In this document: positions 47,539 through 57,615 of the stretch, piece after piece
Layout of the letters: each line of letters opens with the position of its first letter
Position numbering within the stretch: position 1 is the first letter of the stretch
Source of the DNA: Thuidium tamariscinum
Taxonomy: Eukaryota > Streptophyta > Bryopsida > Hypnales > Thuidiaceae
Direction of reading: 5' to 3'
Assembly (NCBI GenBank): GCA_947034885.2
Contig: OX344749.2
Span: 6,339,501-6,403,500, forward strand
DNA length: 64,000 nucleotides
The notes under the pieces: model-generated
Seen by the model: the letters and a program-made list of their open reading frames with translations, nothing else
Database searches by the model: none
Told to the model about the DNA's origin: nothing
Made by a program: the position numbers and the translations under genes

Positions 47539-48786
47539 ATCTAGGGTTAAAGGTAGCAATAGTTAGAAGGCTGAAAACCTAAGTTTTTGGTAAGAAGCAT
47601 TTTCCTAGTGGCTTTTAGGTGAGTAGGTAGTTTGGACTCAACTGAATCCGGGTTTTTCGGATCTGAGATCCACCTTTTTCGGCAGTTTTTGGCTCTCAGT
47701 GGAAGTCAACTGAGGAGGAGGATAAGGCGAATGACAGGTGTCATTCCCTGGTGGTTAGCTTTGATTTCCTCGGGCTGTAGTTTCCCTTGGTTTGTAAAGT
47801 ATTTAGGTGTTTGTTTTTAGTTCTTTTAGGTGCATTTTTCATACCTTGTTTTCCTAGCATTGTGCAATTCAAATCAACTTTTCTGATTCACATTAAGGTG
47901 GCGGCGTGTATTCCAGTGGGTGATTCTGTTGGTGTATGTTCTGTAGAGTTGCAGGAATAGGTAGGGAGAGATTGTGCCCGGATATTGGGTTTATCCGGAT
48001 TCTTGGGAGTATAAGTGCAATTTGTGTGTGATGGTGGATTCCTGATCCCTCAGTGTGATCGGTTCCGATTTTCCAGTTATCTGAAGATAGTCCCAGTCAC
48101 TTGGAGCCATAGCCGTTGATAATTCCGGATAACTCCAGGTTAAGCGGTAGACAGTTTCTTTGGTAACCGGAAATGTGTAGGGAAGGTGACGACTTCTCAA
48201 TCCGCCCGTCCCGGATTCTGCCCAGAGTTTAGATTAACCTAGTAGGCCGTCGTTGTAGTGTAAGTTAGTTTTTGACTGAAGTTTCCTTGCGTGACCTGCT
48301 AGGCCAGATAACTATCCGGTTTAGTTGTGAGGGAAATTAGGTTGAATAGGAGTGATGTTGTTTTGCTGTTTTCTTTATTTAAGTGGCACTCTTGACACTC
48401 TAAAACGCAGAGGGTAGGTTGTAAGCTTCCTTCCTTAATCACAATACGCAGATCCCTCTTTGTTCAGAGGTTAAACTCGATTCCGGATACTGGTTACTGG
48501 GAAAAACCGGAAAGTATCTTAGGATGTAGGAGAGCTGGATTTGCTACTCACTCTCTATTCCGGTTTGGATTCTATAAGTTTGTACATAGGGGAGTCTGTA
48601 GAGTTTTAGAGTATGATAAGGTAAAAGTAGATAAGTGTGCTTGGGGTTTTTGTGGTAATCCTTGTTCTGATTCCCGGATATTAGTCATCTGGCAACCAAA
48701 TCTCTGTAGGAACGATAAACGAGTCACTTTAGGACCATTTCCGGTCTTAGAGAAGCAACTTGACTTTCTTATGCTACGACACTCGT

Positions 48787-49008
48787 CTATAAAGCATGCG
48801 GAGGCTCCGGAATCTATCAAGGCATGGGTTTCAATCTTCGAAGGACCTAAACATATAGGTATTATAAAGCAGGGACTAGGGTTTGCGGATAGTATAGGAC
48901 TTGAAGGTTTCGAAAGCGGTGTTGAATCCAATCGCACGGCCCCTAAATTGGCTAGAAGTCGTCGTTTTCCTGTTGAACGTTTGCGCTCCGAATTTGAGAA
49001 GTACGTTG
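48787..49008 (-). pseudogene. Chromovirus K: Gag-protease junction with protease active site
   Basis: Open throughout on the minus strand. A basic linker (SERKRSTGKRR) is followed by the retropepsin active-site motif HALIDSGASACFID, where J is inserted. The frame runs to the edge of element P at 49009, so Gag is cut off. The protease would have cleaved the K polyprotein; it cannot do so here. Confidence 0.88.
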
Positions 49009-49917
49009 TGTGGGTGCTTCATTCCCACCCTTGGAATTAAACGATCACAACCAGGCTCTAACAATTCTACTGCCTACGGGTGTCTAAGCGTCAATTCATT
49101 GTGCCTTCCAAGCAATGGATCTTTTTTACTATCCTACCTATCCTACTGAGGGTTTGTTTCGTTCTTTTGTCCTACTTCTAATTGCTGCTTACTCTATGTG
49201 TTTCGCTCTCTTGTCCTACTCTTTTGCTTTGTTCTTGGTTATCCTACTTCTACGTGTTTGGGTTTGTTTTAGCTCACTTTACTTATGATATTTCCTACCC
49301 TATCTCTACGTCTTTGTATTTTCATCCTAGTCTACGCATTTGTCTTGGTTTTACTCTACTCTACGTATTTGTGTTCTTTTGCCCTACTCTACGTATTTGT
49401 CTTGGTTTGACTCTACTCTACGTATTCGTGTTCTTTCGCCCTACTCTACGTATTTGTCTTGGTTTGACTCTACTCTACGTATTCGTGTTCTTTCGCCCTA
49501 CTTTACGTATTTGTCTTGGTTTGAGTCTACTCTACGTATTCGTGTTCTTTTGCCCTACTCTACGTATTTGTCTTGTTCCACTTCTGCTCTACGTATTTTA
49601 ATTGAGTACCCCTACTCTACGTATTGGTACTATTCTACTTCCACTTTACATATTTTAATTGAGTACCCCTACTCTACGTATTGGCACTATTCTACTTCCA
49701 CTTTACGTATTTTTAATTGAGTACCTCTACTCCACGTATTGGTATTATTCTACTTCTTTCTATTCTAGTTGTGGTTATCTTCCTATTTGTGTTTGCTAAT
49801 TGCCGGACCTTAATCCCACTTGGGATGTTAACCTTTTCCTACTAATCAACTCCTAATTGCATTTAACAAACTAAATCAAAGGAAGGTTTAGAGGCCCACC
49901 TCCGTTCCGTAGACCTG
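49009..49917 (-). mobile_element. Type-F element P (3' part)
   Basis: The terminus TGTGGGTGCTTCATTCCC abuts the K gag-protease frame; left flank CGTTG. It contains a TACGTA minisatellite (49180-49745) and the donor-like GGAG|GTGGGC on the minus strand near 49897, preceded by CTACGGAACGGAG. It stops at 49917, where element N begins. Confidence 0.65.
49180..49745 (-). repeat. TACGTA minisatellite in P
   Basis: CTCTACGTATT units recur about every 28 bases, forming a composite period near 57. Because 57 is divisible by three, long frames (STLRIRVLSPYSTYLSWF-like) appear; these are repeat artefacts. Confidence 0.9.
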
Positions 49918-50759
49918 TGTGAGTCCCCGATTCGTCACCGGGGACTCACGGGTTCTTTTTTCGAATTTATACATAAACTAAGGCGTATTTAGGCTCATAA
50001 CACCCACAAAAAGGCATTAAACCTATATTGGCATTACACATACCAATGTGCCATTTGGTCATTAGGTGGAATTTAGGATAGTTTGCATCCAAAACGGGCC
50101 TGGTCTTAGCTAAATAGACGCCAAATTGATAGAGACATACAGGATTAGGGTAAGAAGCCTAAAAAGGCCCTGTCTAGGCTAGGAAGTCCTCATAGGGGGA
50201 TCTAGGAGGAATCCCCCACTCCCCATAGCATTGAAGAGAATACGGATAAAATACTAACTTTGAAATGCAGGTACCGGGCAATTTCCTAATTCTAGGAGCA
50301 CACAGTGGGGATTCAAATTTGCATCCAAGTGGGGGGATCCCATGGGTGGTCCCCTCTAAGGTTTGGGAATTTTCTGACATTGTTTGGACATTTTCCCAGA
50401 CGGTCAACCGCGGTGGATTTTGGGTGAGAATTCGAAAGAATATCCCAAAGTGCGGTAAAATCCCACTAAAAATCCGGCGAGGCGGTCTCACACCAACGGA
50501 GCGCTTCCCCAAGTTTCAAGACAAAACGATAATCAGAAGATCCCGAATCGGCGACATTCCTCCCCAACTGACAAATTAAATGATGAAAGCGGCCAGGGTT
50601 TTCTCTGGCGACAACGCGACATCGCGACAACCAGACGTCACGCGACGTCCAGTGGATACCCCCGCGACGTCCAATAGAGTCAAAGTTACCTTTGACTTTT
50701 AAAAAGTTTACCCCCCTTTTACCAAGGCCACCTGGATGCCATGTGGCGTCCACGTGGCA

Positions 50760-51110
50760 AATTCGGAGGCGACCGCGGGTCCAGCGGAGGCGACCGCGCC
50801 TGGGGGCGACATCGGGAGAGGGCGACTACATGTGGAGGGCGACCACGTAAGGCGACCGCGCGTAGAAGGCGACCGCGCTTTGCACAGGGACGACCCGAAG
50901 TCGCCTCTTCCTACCCATGGTCGCCTCCAACATGTACGCAGTCGCCCCACCGCGACCCGCAGTCGCCCTACCGTGACCCGCAGTCGCCCCACCACGACAC
51001 GCAGTCGCCCCACCGAGACCCGCAGTCGCCCTATCGAGACCCGCAGTCGCCCCACTGAGACCCGCAGTCGCCTCACCGCGACCCGAGGTCGCCTACCTCC
51101 GACTTCGGCA
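50760..51110 (+). repeat. GCAGTCGCC tandem array, unit about 21 bp
   Basis: CGACCCGCAGTCGCCC-type units directly upstream of the RING-H2 gene. A similar GCGACCGCGGGT array lies upstream of the relative at 59440-59660. Confidence 0.85.
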
Positions 51111-51137
51111 TTCGCCCTGTACCCGTGGTCGCACCAC

Positions 51138-51147
51138 CTATAAATGC
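51138..51147 (+). promoter_or_regulatory. TATA box of the RING-H2 gene
   Basis: CTATAAATGCAGTCGCC, about 160 bases before the ATG. The relative has CTATATACCGCAGTCGCC, so the TATA box and the GCAGTCGCC word next to it are both kept. Confidence 0.65.
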
Positions 51148-51299
51148 AGTCGCCTCCTCATGTTACCTTCATTCTCCGTCGAGGCTTCTCGTCTTGCAAC
51201 CTTCATTGGCTGCATGCATTAACCTTTGGATGAATATTGACTATTTTCTCTATTCGGCTACGTTTTCGTGATTCCTTGTTATCGAGTGCAACAAATCCC

Positions 51300-53798
51300 A
51301 TGGCTTCCGAAGGCAACAATCTTGTGCCACTCCCGGTTTCGACCAACACACGCGCCCCTCGTGCGGTCAGGAAGGCTGTCATCGACAAGGGTCGTAAGCG
51401 TAGAGGCAACACTCATAGAAAGCGATGGCATGTGCTGAGAAATCCAAACCACCCTGCTTTTAAAGGGTGGGATGAGGAAGAAGAACCATGGACGATGCAG
51501 ACTTGTGAAGAATACATTGAATGGTGTCACATTGATAAGTTGTTTCCACCATGGCGTCATCATTTCAATCGACACACCAACAAAGCGAACTTGAAGTATT
51601 GTGAAAATGCACCTTACGTTCAAAGGTGCATCGAATTGTGGCAAGTCCTCTACAAAACCCCTTTTGTAGAGAGGAATGAAGTGACTCTTTTCATTGCCCG
51701 AGGAGCATATGCTGAGCTTGTTTTGAAGAAAGAAGTAGATTGGTCCACTATCAAAGAAACTGCCTACGTGGAACATCCAGAGACTGGATTAATACCAAGA
51801 GGGGTATTGAAATTTCCAGAAGGTGGACTTGGACCAATTCGAAGTGATCCTCAAAACAAGGTAACAGAACCTGAAACTGAAGAATCTGAAGAGGACAATG
51901 ACTCTGATGGCACACGACCTCCAAGAAAAGAGCGAGTCAAGCAACAAATTGTCACTCCCACTCAAGTGCAAGTTCCAAATGTTGAGGGGGCTTCTGCATC
52001 ACGAGGATCGAGACCAAAACGTCCTACCAAGGTTCGACGTTCGACCATTCAAATCGGACCTTCATCAAACTCAACAACACTTCCCACGCGCCCGTTGCCA
52101 ACTGGTAACACAATCGATGTCTTCGAGTTTGGTGCGGCTGATGATCCCCCCATGGAAGTTTCCGCGAATGTTCCTATTCACATTCCTCCATCTCAAGAAA
52201 ATTCAACTATGGCTCTATCTGAGGCTCTGGACCTCTTGAAGACCAAAGACGCCACAATCGCTTCAATGCAATTGGACCTGAAGAAATTGCAGTCTGATTT
52301 GGACCATAAAAACGCTCTTCTTTCACAGCAGTCCAAAGATCTTCAACGTCTTCGACAAAAAGAACGTGAGACGATCACTTTGTCGGATATGGATGATGGC
52401 TTTGGTGAACAGGATCCACATCATTTGGACAAGGTTGTGGCAGATGTCACTAGCGGTCTCCTCCATTGTTCTCCACCTGTTGCTAAGCGTACAAAGCGTT
52501 CTTCAATTATTCCAACCACGTTTCTTCCTACCATCATGGAAAAACATACCGTCGACCCCAACGATGTCGAGGAAACCCAAGATTCTCTTTCATTTCCTGC
52601 GCCTACGCATCTCTTATCTTCAACAAAGAAATTGGATCTTCGAGAAGAAAACAACATACTACGAGCACAGTTGGCTCAATTGGCAGCCACATACTATCAT
52701 TGGAAAGTTGCTTGTATTCTCACCGTGGATAGATCACAACAAATAGCTCAAGAATTGGACAAAGTTGCGAAGAACTTCGTTGCAAAGGCCCCAAAACGTG
52801 AGAATGGAATGACATCGTGGCCATTGTTGGAGGACATGTTTCCTGAGAACCTACCCATGGTGAACGCAGAAAATGGAGGAATCAATTGGGCACAACTTGG
52901 TTGGGACTACGAAAAACAGATGTCGTACCACTTGGATGAGAAAGAACGACAACTTCTGTGGCCAAAGCCAGCAAGCTTTGTTTTGGACCATACAAAATGT
53001 CCTATCTGTCTGGAATCCTTTGGCCCTGAAGGAGGTTGGGCATTGGGATCATGCACGCACATTTACCATCCTCAATGTCTCATTGTGCAATGCCTAATAA
53101 GGCGACGTTGCGTGATTTGTTCAGCACCATTTCATGATCGTTTGTATGCCATGTTCAACCTAATGACATACATGCCACCTTCATGGGAACACAATGGTGA
53201 AACAACTATGGATACAAGATTTTGGGGGCGAGATTTGTTGTGGAGCTGGCGTGAAGGCCAACATGATCAAGAAAAAGGACCTGCTAGCTCTCAGTTGAAT
53301 TGGGAAACTGATCCTGATGAAATTCTTCGAGTTGCACCTCGGCTCATGGGAGCAGGCCCACGTAACGAGGGGAGGAGGGCATTTTTTTTCCAATGTCTCG
53401 GTGGATATTTTGATAAGACCTCTGCAACCTTCAAGTGGGGCCCTCATCCACTGAAACATCGTTGGGATTTAGAAGGGAATAGAGTGGCCAACCAGGACTC
53501 AAACGCCTCTCTTGAAGACTTAACTAGTATGGCGTACCTTGACTCTACATATGGGCCATACTACACAAGTCAAGCCCTCGACTTTCTATTGGAACAACAC
53601 TCTCCACAAACTGCAAGGACTCTTGAAGCTTTGAAGGATTCCAATGTTTTAGAGTCCATTTTGAGTGCAGATGGTCCAGCTTCTCGTACTCGTGCGAAGC
53701 GTAAGCTTGACGTTGAGGAATCATCCAATTATGAGCATGGTGAGGCAAGTGGTGCACTGGTGCCCAAGATAATGCACATGTTGTCACCTAAATATTAG
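51300..53798 (+). CDS. RING-H2 finger protein of a retroelement-like unit (832 aa)
   Basis: A single long frame; the first ATG (MASEGNNLVPLP) is at 51300. Basic N-terminus with KGRKRRGNTHRKR; a conserved Trp/acidic domain (EEPWTMQTCEEYIEWCHIDK, KANLKYC, AYAELVLKKEVDWSTI) shared with the genes at 16017 and 59106; a Ser/Pro-rich linker; a coiled coil (about residues 305-360); then a RING-H2 finger at residues 567-607 with C-x2-C, C-x-H-x2-H-x2-C and C-x2-C. The C-terminal 220 residues (FWGRDLLWSW, CLGGYF, GPYYTSQALDFLLEQ) are unrecognised. RING-H2 domains usually act as ubiquitin E3 ligases, so ubiquitination of host or element proteins is possible (inference). It could be a domesticated gene or an element gene; the array, TATA box and LTR-like surroundings favour the latter. 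Confidence 0.8.
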   Translation: MASEGNNLVPLPVSTNTRAPRAVRKAVIDKGRKRRGNTHRKRWHVLRNPNHPAFKGWDEEEEPWTMQTCEEYIEWCHIDKLFPPWRHHFNRHTNKANLKYCENAPYVQRCIELWQVLYKTPFVERNEVTLFIARGAYAELVLKKEVDWSTIKETAYVEHPETGLIPRGVLKFPEGGLGPIRSDPQNKVTEPETEESEEDNDSDGTRPPRKERVKQQIVTPTQVQVPNVEGASASRGSRPKRPTKVRRSTIQIGPSSNSTTLPTRPLPTGNTIDVFEFGAADDPPMEVSANVPIHIPPSQENSTMALSEALDLLKTKDATIASMQLDLKKLQSDLDHKNALLSQQSKDLQRLRQKERETITLSDMDDGFGEQDPHHLDKVVADVTSGLLHCSPPVAKRTKRSSIIPTTFLPTIMEKHTVDPNDVEETQDSLSFPAPTHLLSSTKKLDLREENNILRAQLAQLAATYYHWKVACILTVDRSQQIAQELDKVAKNFVAKAPKRENGMTSWPLLEDMFPENLPMVNAENGGINWAQLGWDYEKQMSYHLDEKERQLLWPKPASFVLDHTKCPICLESFGPEGGWALGSCTHIYHPQCLIVQCLIRRRCVICSAPFHDRLYAMFNLMTYMPPSWEHNGETTMDTRFWGRDLLWSWREGQHDQEKGPASSQLNWETDPDEILRVAPRLMGAGPRNEGRRAFFFQCLGGYFDKTSATFKWGPHPLKHRWDLEGNRVANQDSNASLEDLTSMAYLDSTYGPYYTSQALDFLLEQHSPQTARTLEALKDSNVLESILSADGPASRTRAKRKLDVEESSNYEHGEASGALVPKIMHMLSPKY

Positions 53799-56700
53799 CA
53801 CTATTTTGTGACATGAACTTCATTTTTGTAATGGTATAAATAGCAAAAGGCCCATAGTATGCACTTATATGATATCCATAGTGAATACTCCCCACTTGCA
53901 TTGTGGATCAATAGAATTTCCTTCAATTTGCTTTGGAGAATTTGATTCTACAACTTTGCTTTTTGTTAATATAAACTATAAAGCAATTTCATATTGCTTA
54001 TATTTTTAATATAAACCACCTTTACCTTTCTAAAAGAAAATTGTATTGTTTCCTTGTTTCCATAAAAAATATCATTGTCATGGATTTTGTTTATTTTGAA
54101 AGGCCCATGGCCATTTTCCCATCCAGAACTACTAAGAACTGCCATTTTGGTTGCATTTATCCAAAAGACCCAAAAAAATGTATTTTTATAAAATTTAACC
54201 ATACGATCTTGTATTTTGTTTGTCTGAGATCATGTGGTCAAAATTTCATGAAGTTTGACCGTATACATTAGAAGATTTAAGCACTGAAAGTTGGAAAACA
54301 TAGTCTTCTTAAACACTATCTTGCATTCCTACAATTCCAAATGACTTTGACTGCCATTTGCTGAATTTTATTCTACTATGGACTTTAAATTTAAATTTGT
54401 AGATATTTAAGAATTGAGTAGAAAGTCTAATAAAAGAATTCCCAAAAAAGAATGCTTGTTTTTCATTCTTTACAAAAACATAAAATAAAAATAAGTCCAA
54501 GATTGAAAAATTATAAAGTAAAAGTAGGTCCAACATTTTTTCAAATACCTCACTGTAGGATGTTCTACTTAGGTGGCTTGAAAATATGTGGACAAAAAAT
54601 CCGAAATTTTCACAGTCTACATTACAAGATTTGAATATTTGAACTACCAAAAATCTTTTTTTATTCCTCTTAAAATTTGAGCTAATGTTCTTGGTAAGGT
54701 CACATTTGTATGAAAAAATACTAAAGATGATGGTAAGTCTTTGAATTCATTTTCCAATGCAAATTCACTATATATTCAAAACATTTGAAATCGTTTGGGA
54801 ATTGGGATAGTAAAACATAGAGAAAAAAATAGTTAGTACTTAGTAGTTAGTAGAGAGAAGTAGAAAATACTTGAATATACTATAGTGTGAATGATTTCTT
54901 TTTTAAAATGAAAAATGCTAATCATACATGGCTAAACCTTCAAATATAGTTATAAACTGTAAACAATCTTCACCCAATAATTGATTTTTTTCTTCAAAAA
55001 TATTAAAAATTGAATTAAGTAAATCATTTCAGCCTTTTTTTATAATATATAGTATACAAATTCGATATCTACCCGCAAACTACCCCTAACTGCAATTCAT
55101 CATAACTTTTGCGGGTTTGAAATGGAATGATTCCAAGCTTTCGACATAAATAGAAGTCTAATAAACAAAGGTTACTTATTTACTTCCACTTCCTAATTGT
55201 TCCGGAGATGGAAATGTCTAGATTTAGACTGGCAACAAGTAGGAACATTAGTATACACCGCTTATAGAATCGTATAATTTTTTGAAATTGTTGTTCAAAG
55301 ATTGTTGTACATAAAAAGAAAATTTAAGACATATCAAGTGAAGAATAAATTATTGTAAAGAAATGTTTAACCATGAGAATTTTACAAATATAATTACATA
55401 AATATTAATATATTCTAATTATTGAGTCATAAGAATTTGGATATAATTATGCAAGTAATGCAACAATTTATTGATTTTAGAAACCAAAAAAATGTAACAA
55501 TTATTCTAAATTTGTTATAAAATCATCATATTAAAATATTAACAAAATGTGCTCACTTCAGTCACTTGATAATGGATTCTCATTTTTCAATTTACGGTTA
55601 GGGTTCAAATATAATCTACATAAGAAAATTTTATCAATTTTAATCCCTAAAGGACCAAGTTGCATCTTCTATCAATCACAAAATTTCAGGCATTCATGGT
55701 TCATGAGAAAACTTTTTGATTTTGTATTTTTTAGAAAAAAATCTTTTTTGCTAATAAATTCTCTTTATAGTTTTAACATTTTTTTAAATTAATGGACAAA
55801 TGGTCAACTACAAAAAAATTGAGAGTATCTTGAGTATAAAAATAGATTGGTAATTTGACATTAAGTCATTTGCATTTTGCAATACACCTAGTCAAGTTGC
55901 CAACAAAGGTTTTGCACATTTAACCTTTTGAAGATAATTGAAAACCATATCTGAAATATTTAAATTTTTTTGAAGGGGGACATAAAATGTTTTAATGTAA
56001 TAATCAAAAGAAAGGGTGCTCAAGGTCTTATTAGATAATGATAGAACCTTATAAGGGAAGAGTTTAGGAATTACCGAAATAGGATTTTCCAACAAAAATT
56101 TCAACTTCCAATACTAGTTTAAAAAAATAACATGTAAAATGAATTTAGATTTCTTGTAATATTAAAAATGAATGACTTTCAATAAATAATAAGAACTATT
56201 TTGAATTTTATGAACACTACATTTGACAAGATTAAGAAAATTAAACAAAGGTGGATGCAATTAATTCATTTGCTATTTTGTCTCATTTGGCATGTGATGA
56301 TCTATCCCTTGGCGATTACTTTTGTGTTTTAATTTTAAATGACGCAAAATTTTTAGACAACGTGCTCATCACTATTATACAATTTGTCTAATTTTTATAT
56401 TACTTTTAAAAATATTTCACTATTTCAAAATAGACCCGATCTAAAAGTCCGAAATGCCATTTTGGAGGTTTTAGTACTATTGAGTCCCTTTTTTTAATGA
56501 TTTTGAGCTCAAATTTGGATTAAATGGTCTTCTAGTAGACTTGTAGCTATATAGAGAAGGAATTTAGGATAAATTATTTTTATGTGATGTAGTGGTGTAC
56601 AAGTCCATAAAGCAAACCTCCTTCTATGTCTTTTGGGAAATATGTGAAAAATGATTTTATGTGATTATATTAATGAATAACCACCTCCAAAAAGTTTTTG

Positions 56701-57615
56701 AAAATTATAAAAATGTTGTTTTTTTATAAATTTAATTTTCTATATTTTACTAATTAGAACATTGAGACATATTTTTTCATGAGGTTTGGTACTTCTCAAA
56801 TTCTCCTACTTAGAGATTTCCTTAACAAATATCCTTTCATGTTTTCCTTCATCTTCAAGGTGTTTACAATAGTCATATTTTTTTTTAATTCAAAATTATT
56901 TTAATAATTTTAAAGTACTCCACTACTCCCCAAAAAAGAAACCAAATGCAACAAATGGTTCAAAGGTTTAAGGTATTTGCCCACATCTATTTCCATTCTC
57001 ATACCAAAATTAGTCGATGATATAAAATTGTGAGTGGTTACTCATATTTTAAAATACTAGACTCTATGAGCCCATTAGAATTCTTGTTTTGTTCTCTCAC
57101 TTTGAAAATGAATTTCAAACTTTTAACTTCCGCAATTTATAGTGAAGTACCATAGAAATAGAATTTACATGTGAAATTGTGAATAATAAGGAGTAGCACT
57201 TTCGCTGTCATATGATGGTACAACATTCTTGTAGAAAATTTTAATTCCAATTCATGATGTCCATTGGTCAAACAATAATTATTATAAACATTCAAGTTTG
57301 CTTATGGGTGCTTTAGTGTGTTACACAATGTTTATAATTTAAAATATATCTTCATTTTATTATAAACATTTTGTTTCAAATTTCAAACTATTATAGGAAA
57401 TTGAAATCATCCATTCTTTGAAGTTGGAAATAGCGCACAACCTTGGTATTCAACAATTTTTCCACATCTTTACAAAAGACTCATGCACATTCAAATGACA
57501 AAACTTAATATTTTCTATTCATTTGAAGGAAGTGACATCTCAAAAAGTAGGCCTACAAGGCTACAACCAAAAACGGCCAAGAAGGGGTTTTTTAGTAGTT
57601 TAATAGGTGCTTCCT
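53799..57615. other. AT-rich stretch without genes; decayed DNA-element relics
   Basis: A TATA-like TATAAAT lies 37 bases after the RING-H2 stop (53835-53841). About 54660-55260 is a diverged reverse-orientation relative of the TTAA element at 60677. TTAATCCCTAAAGGACC near 55640 resembles that element's left end. About 56310-56640 is a diverged relative of one arm of the 20.7-21.8 kb palindrome. No coding frame is supported. Confidence 0.5.

Larger units (their letters stand above)
37455..48781 (+). mobile_element. Gag-like-gene TG...CA element J, split by H and I
   Basis: Starts TGTCACAACCC, ends ATGCTACGACA, with perfect 5 bp TSDs CTCGT (37450-37454 and 48782-48786), inside the K protease. 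Without H and I it is about 3.8 kb: 37455-37967, a 42-base piece 41888-41929, and 45555-48781. It carries its own gag-like gene (45661-47538) and a TATTTAG box (47800-47806). There is no LTR pair. Confidence 0.93.
25280..49008 (-). mobile_element. Ty3/gypsy chromovirus K, minus strand, split by C, J and P
   Basis: The order on the minus strand is protease, reverse transcriptase, RNase H, integrase, chromodomain, polypurine tract, 3' LTR. The C-terminal chromodomain places it in the chromovirus group of Metaviridae-type retrotransposons. It is split in the protease by J (TSD CTCGT), in reverse transcriptase by C (TSD CCGAG), and ends at 49008 where type-F element P is inserted. The 5' LTR and most of gag are not in the window. 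Stops and a changed catalytic residue show it is dead. Confidence 0.9.
49918..53900 (+). mobile_element. Element N, LTR-like unit carrying the RING-H2 gene (right end unknown)
   Basis: Starts TGTGAGTCCCCGA, close to the type-A start TGTGAGCCCTCGA; left flank ACCTG. At 50452-50520 (GCGGTAAAATCCCACTAAAAAT...) it aligns with type-A sequence at 8470-8545, so N and type A are relatives. It holds a GC-rich array (50760-51110), a TATA box, the gene, and a second TATA box just after it (53835). The right end and TSD partner were not found; 53900 is only the last part I can link to it. Confidence 0.5.

Noticed and set aside
49182-49720. Long open frames rich in TLRI, YSTYLSWF
   Set aside because: Created by the TACGTA minisatellite whose period is divisible by three; no protein signal beyond the repeat.
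50760-51110. Possible CRISPR-like array
   Set aside because: Units are contiguous GC-rich tandem repeats with no unique spacers, in a plant-type context.
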